From contig CATNEN010000001.1 of NCBI GenBank assembly GCA_950097015.1, positions 8,117,001 through 8,181,000 of the forward strand: a DNA stretch of 64,000 nucleotides, in the 5' to 3' direction. The notes under the pieces are model-generated. The model was given only the letters and a program-made list of their open reading frames with translations, did not search any database and was not told the DNA's origin. The position numbers and the translations under genes are program-made. Below, piece by piece: positions 61,897 through 64,000 of the stretch; the first letter of the stretch is position 1; each line of letters starts with the position of its first letter. The DNA is from Macrostomum hystrix (taxonomy: Eukaryota; Platyhelminthes; Macrostomidae).

Positions 61897-63494
61897 TGTC
61901 CGTTGAACCTCTTGATGGCCGGGGTGAGCTCCACTGGCTCGTGTTGTTGGCTTTGGTGTCGACGTTTAATTCCTGCAGTTTCTGCAGAATCTTTTCCGAT
62001 CATCGCCGGCGGTGTGAGGGCAGGCGGCGGAGGCGGCGGAGGCGGCGGTGGCAGCGACGGATGCAACGGATGATGCAGCAGTGGATGAGGAAAATGATGA
62101 CCTCCAGCTTGATGCATGAGCGGCGGAGTCAGGCTTTGAAAGTCGCATTCTGCTTTTAATAATGGTCAGAGAAAGAGTGGAGTATAAATATACATCTACA
62201 GATAGTGTCTATTGGCATCTACGTGTCTATGGACATCTACTGATATTGTCTATGGACATATTCAGATTGTGTTTATCGACATCCTCAGATTTTGACCACA
62301 GAAGTTCAAAGACAGTTGTACATAGTGACAGTTGTCTTGAGAGAAGCACTCACCGCTGATAGCCTTGCCGAGTCCCATCAGCGACCCCCGATGATGGTGA
62401 TAGCCTAGCAACGGGGGCAGGTGTCCCATAGCTGCGGCTGCAGCGGCGGCGGCTGCTGCGGCTGCACTCGACGTGCAATCGAAGCCGGGATAGCCAGGCC
62501 GGCGACCCTCGCGACGATTGCCATCGATGGCGGCCTGCAGTTCGCCTGGCGAGCTCAGTTTCAGCTTTTCGCACTCGTATGGATAGAGGTACTTCATGTA
62601 CCTTGAGGGAATTTGACGGGTTTTTTATTTGGTGTTAAATCAGATATTCTCTCCCTATTTTACTACTTTCAACAGCTATAGCTATAAGTAGTATGTATGC
62701 AAAATTGTGTCTATGTACATCGACGGACGTCTATGGAGGGGTTTTTAGCCTAGTGTTTAGAGCGTCGGACTCTCGACTTGGTGGTCAGTGGTTCGAATTC
62801 TGACTCACAAGAGCAAGACACGTAAATAATTGGTCTTATTTTTCTAATTGGTCTAATTGTATAATCTGGCACCCATTGGGCATGTCTTATAGTTTATAGT
62901 GATAAGTTCGGAAGGTCGGAGGTTCGATCCTGACTCCACATGCAGAAAAAATTATTTAGCAATATTAAAAATAATAATCGCAGGAGGGCTGCGGGTAATT
63001 TCACATTATTTCGTGGTACTAGACCCTCAGCCAGCGAGGAGGCAATTCTGCCAATTTCGCTGACTCCTGAGCACACACGCACACAGATACGGTACGCAGG
63101 CACACGCTCACACAGGTGTGTACACCTGCCGTGAATTCTCATCGTCAGGCAGTGTACAGTTCACTGTGCCTTTGAGGTTGGCCCTCGAGCACAAGGAGCT
63201 TAGGGATGTTGGTGCGAGAGGCAAACGCGTTAACTGCTCTGCCACTGAGCCCCATGTAATTTAGCAATACATAACAAATATAACAAGAACAGAAAGGTTT
63301 AATGACTTACTGAGTTCGCAGTGTGAAGGCCGCACTAGTGATAGATGAGGGCAAGCTGAGGCCTTTGGTTATCTCGCGCCATAGCTTCTTGTTGATGACC
63401 TCCACTAAGCCGCCCTTGGTTACAACTAAGCGAAATAGTTCATACAGGTCTAACACCTGTTTGGCCATGATTGGTATGCGATTCACAGGTGTGC
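61224..63494 (-). CDS. ARID3: ARID3/dead ringer transcription factor, 3' four exons (partial gene)
   Basis: Exons on the minus strand: 63494-63311, 62601-62354, 62149-61541 and 61321-61224; phases agree at all three junctions. The first two exons encode most of the ARID DNA-binding domain: GTPVNRIPIMAKQVLDLYEL, VTKGGLVEVINKKLWREI, then YMKYLYPYECEK and LQAAIDGNRREGRR, the ARID3-type ending. Linkers follow with Ala12, Pro9, His-rich, Gln12, Gly/Ser and Gln8 tracts. The last exon (31 residues) ends with TISMELNGLAYHGVLFVQ, resembling the REKLES C-terminal strand motif of ARID3 proteins. The exon with the start of the ARID domain and the N-terminus is beyond 64000. Family members bind AT-rich DNA and regulate development. 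The gene lies 1.9 kb upstream of NSUN7 on the same strand. Confidence 0.92.
62978..63255 (-). mobile_element. Family A SINE, reversed, in an ARID3 intron
   Basis: CAGCCAGCGAGGAGGCAATT, CTCCTGAGCACACACGCACA, GTCAGGCAGTGTACAGTTCA, GAGAGGCAAACGCGTTAACT and GCTCTGCCACTGAGCCCC are in order. The middle of the body near the head is deleted. It ends about 55 bp from the ARID exon donor. Confidence 0.8.
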
Positions 63495-64000
63495 CTGGAT
63501 GAGGTTAAGAAATAGGAGAAACTTCCGATGGCTTGATCGATATTCCAGATCCTAGGGGGGGACTAGCATAAATAAATCACTGCGCGATTTAGCCTATAGT
63601 GACACCAAACAGCCTCCCACCCACACACAATGGTCCTGACGACACCCGAATCGCCGCGTCGCCATGGCAACTAGAATCATATGTCTGGACAATTGCCACT
63701 AATGAAGATTGATAAGCACCATTTGGGGGGTCTGTTTTGAAGCATTGCGCGTCTGCCCGGAGAGTGACTAGAAAATTGAATGTCTAAAATTTGAAATGCT
63801 TGTTTTAATTAAAGCCGAAAATAATGTTAGCCAGAGAATGGTCAATTTAAAAATAGATCAACAGAAAAGACAAGAGACAAAATAGAAGTGAAAAGCATTG
63901 CGTGATGTCGTTTTTTAGAAAGTAATTATAAGTGGGATCTTTCGGTGCCCTCTAGTAATACTCTTTCTTTAGCGCTGTGCTTCGTAAATGATGTCGTTGA
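63495..64000. other. ARID3 intron sequence to the window end
   Basis: This follows the acceptor catccag (63495-63501, minus strand). I found no exon encoding the N-terminal part of the ARID domain here, so the next upstream exon is outside the window. Confidence 0.55.

Overview
This is eukaryotic nuclear DNA from an invertebrate animal. The genes have many GT-AG introns, standard-code reading frames and metazoan protein families. AT-rich intergenic DNA, short exons, several tRNA-derived SINE families and very abundant minisatellites suggest a lophotrochozoan-like genome, but I cannot assign a phylum from the sequence alone.

Layout. (1) 1-2524 is non-coding and holds a 644-bp element with terminal inverted repeats. 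(2) 2525-30160, plus strand, is one very large gene. I rebuilt it as 31 coding exons (7137 nt, 2378 codons plus stop) that keep one open frame from start to stop. Its N-terminus matches the CCDC162 (C6orf183/DUF4549) family and its C-terminal third is coiled coil. Twelve of its 30 introns are filled by minisatellite arrays, nearly all with their own repeat unit. (3) 30161-34808 is intergenic, with two more arrays and a dispersed repeat. (4) 34809-36272, minus strand, is an intronless rhodopsin-class peptide GPCR. (5) 36273-43634 is intergenic, with arrays including a 1.25-kb one of 20-bp units. (6) 43635-46403, minus strand, is the DEAD-box RNA helicase DDX39B/UAP56 in three exons. Its last intron is a 33-bp minisatellite of about 1.3 kb. 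(7) 46404-52709 is a long AT-rich stretch without a gene I can support. (8) 52716-59358, minus strand, is an NSUN7-like RNA m5C methyltransferase homologue in 8-9 exons; the catalytic TCS motif reads TRS. (9) 61224-63494, minus strand, is the 3' part of an ARID3/dead ringer transcription factor: the ARID domain, long homopolymer-rich linkers and a small last exon with the REKLES C-terminal strand motif. Its 5' end lies outside the window.

The genes do not form a pathway. DDX39B is a housekeeping mRNA-export factor, ARID3 a DNA-binding regulator, NSUN7 and CCDC162 are poorly characterised, and the GPCR is a membrane receptor. The most unusual property of the window is the minisatellite load inside otherwise intact genes. 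Different arrays share short core motifs and show higher-order repeats.
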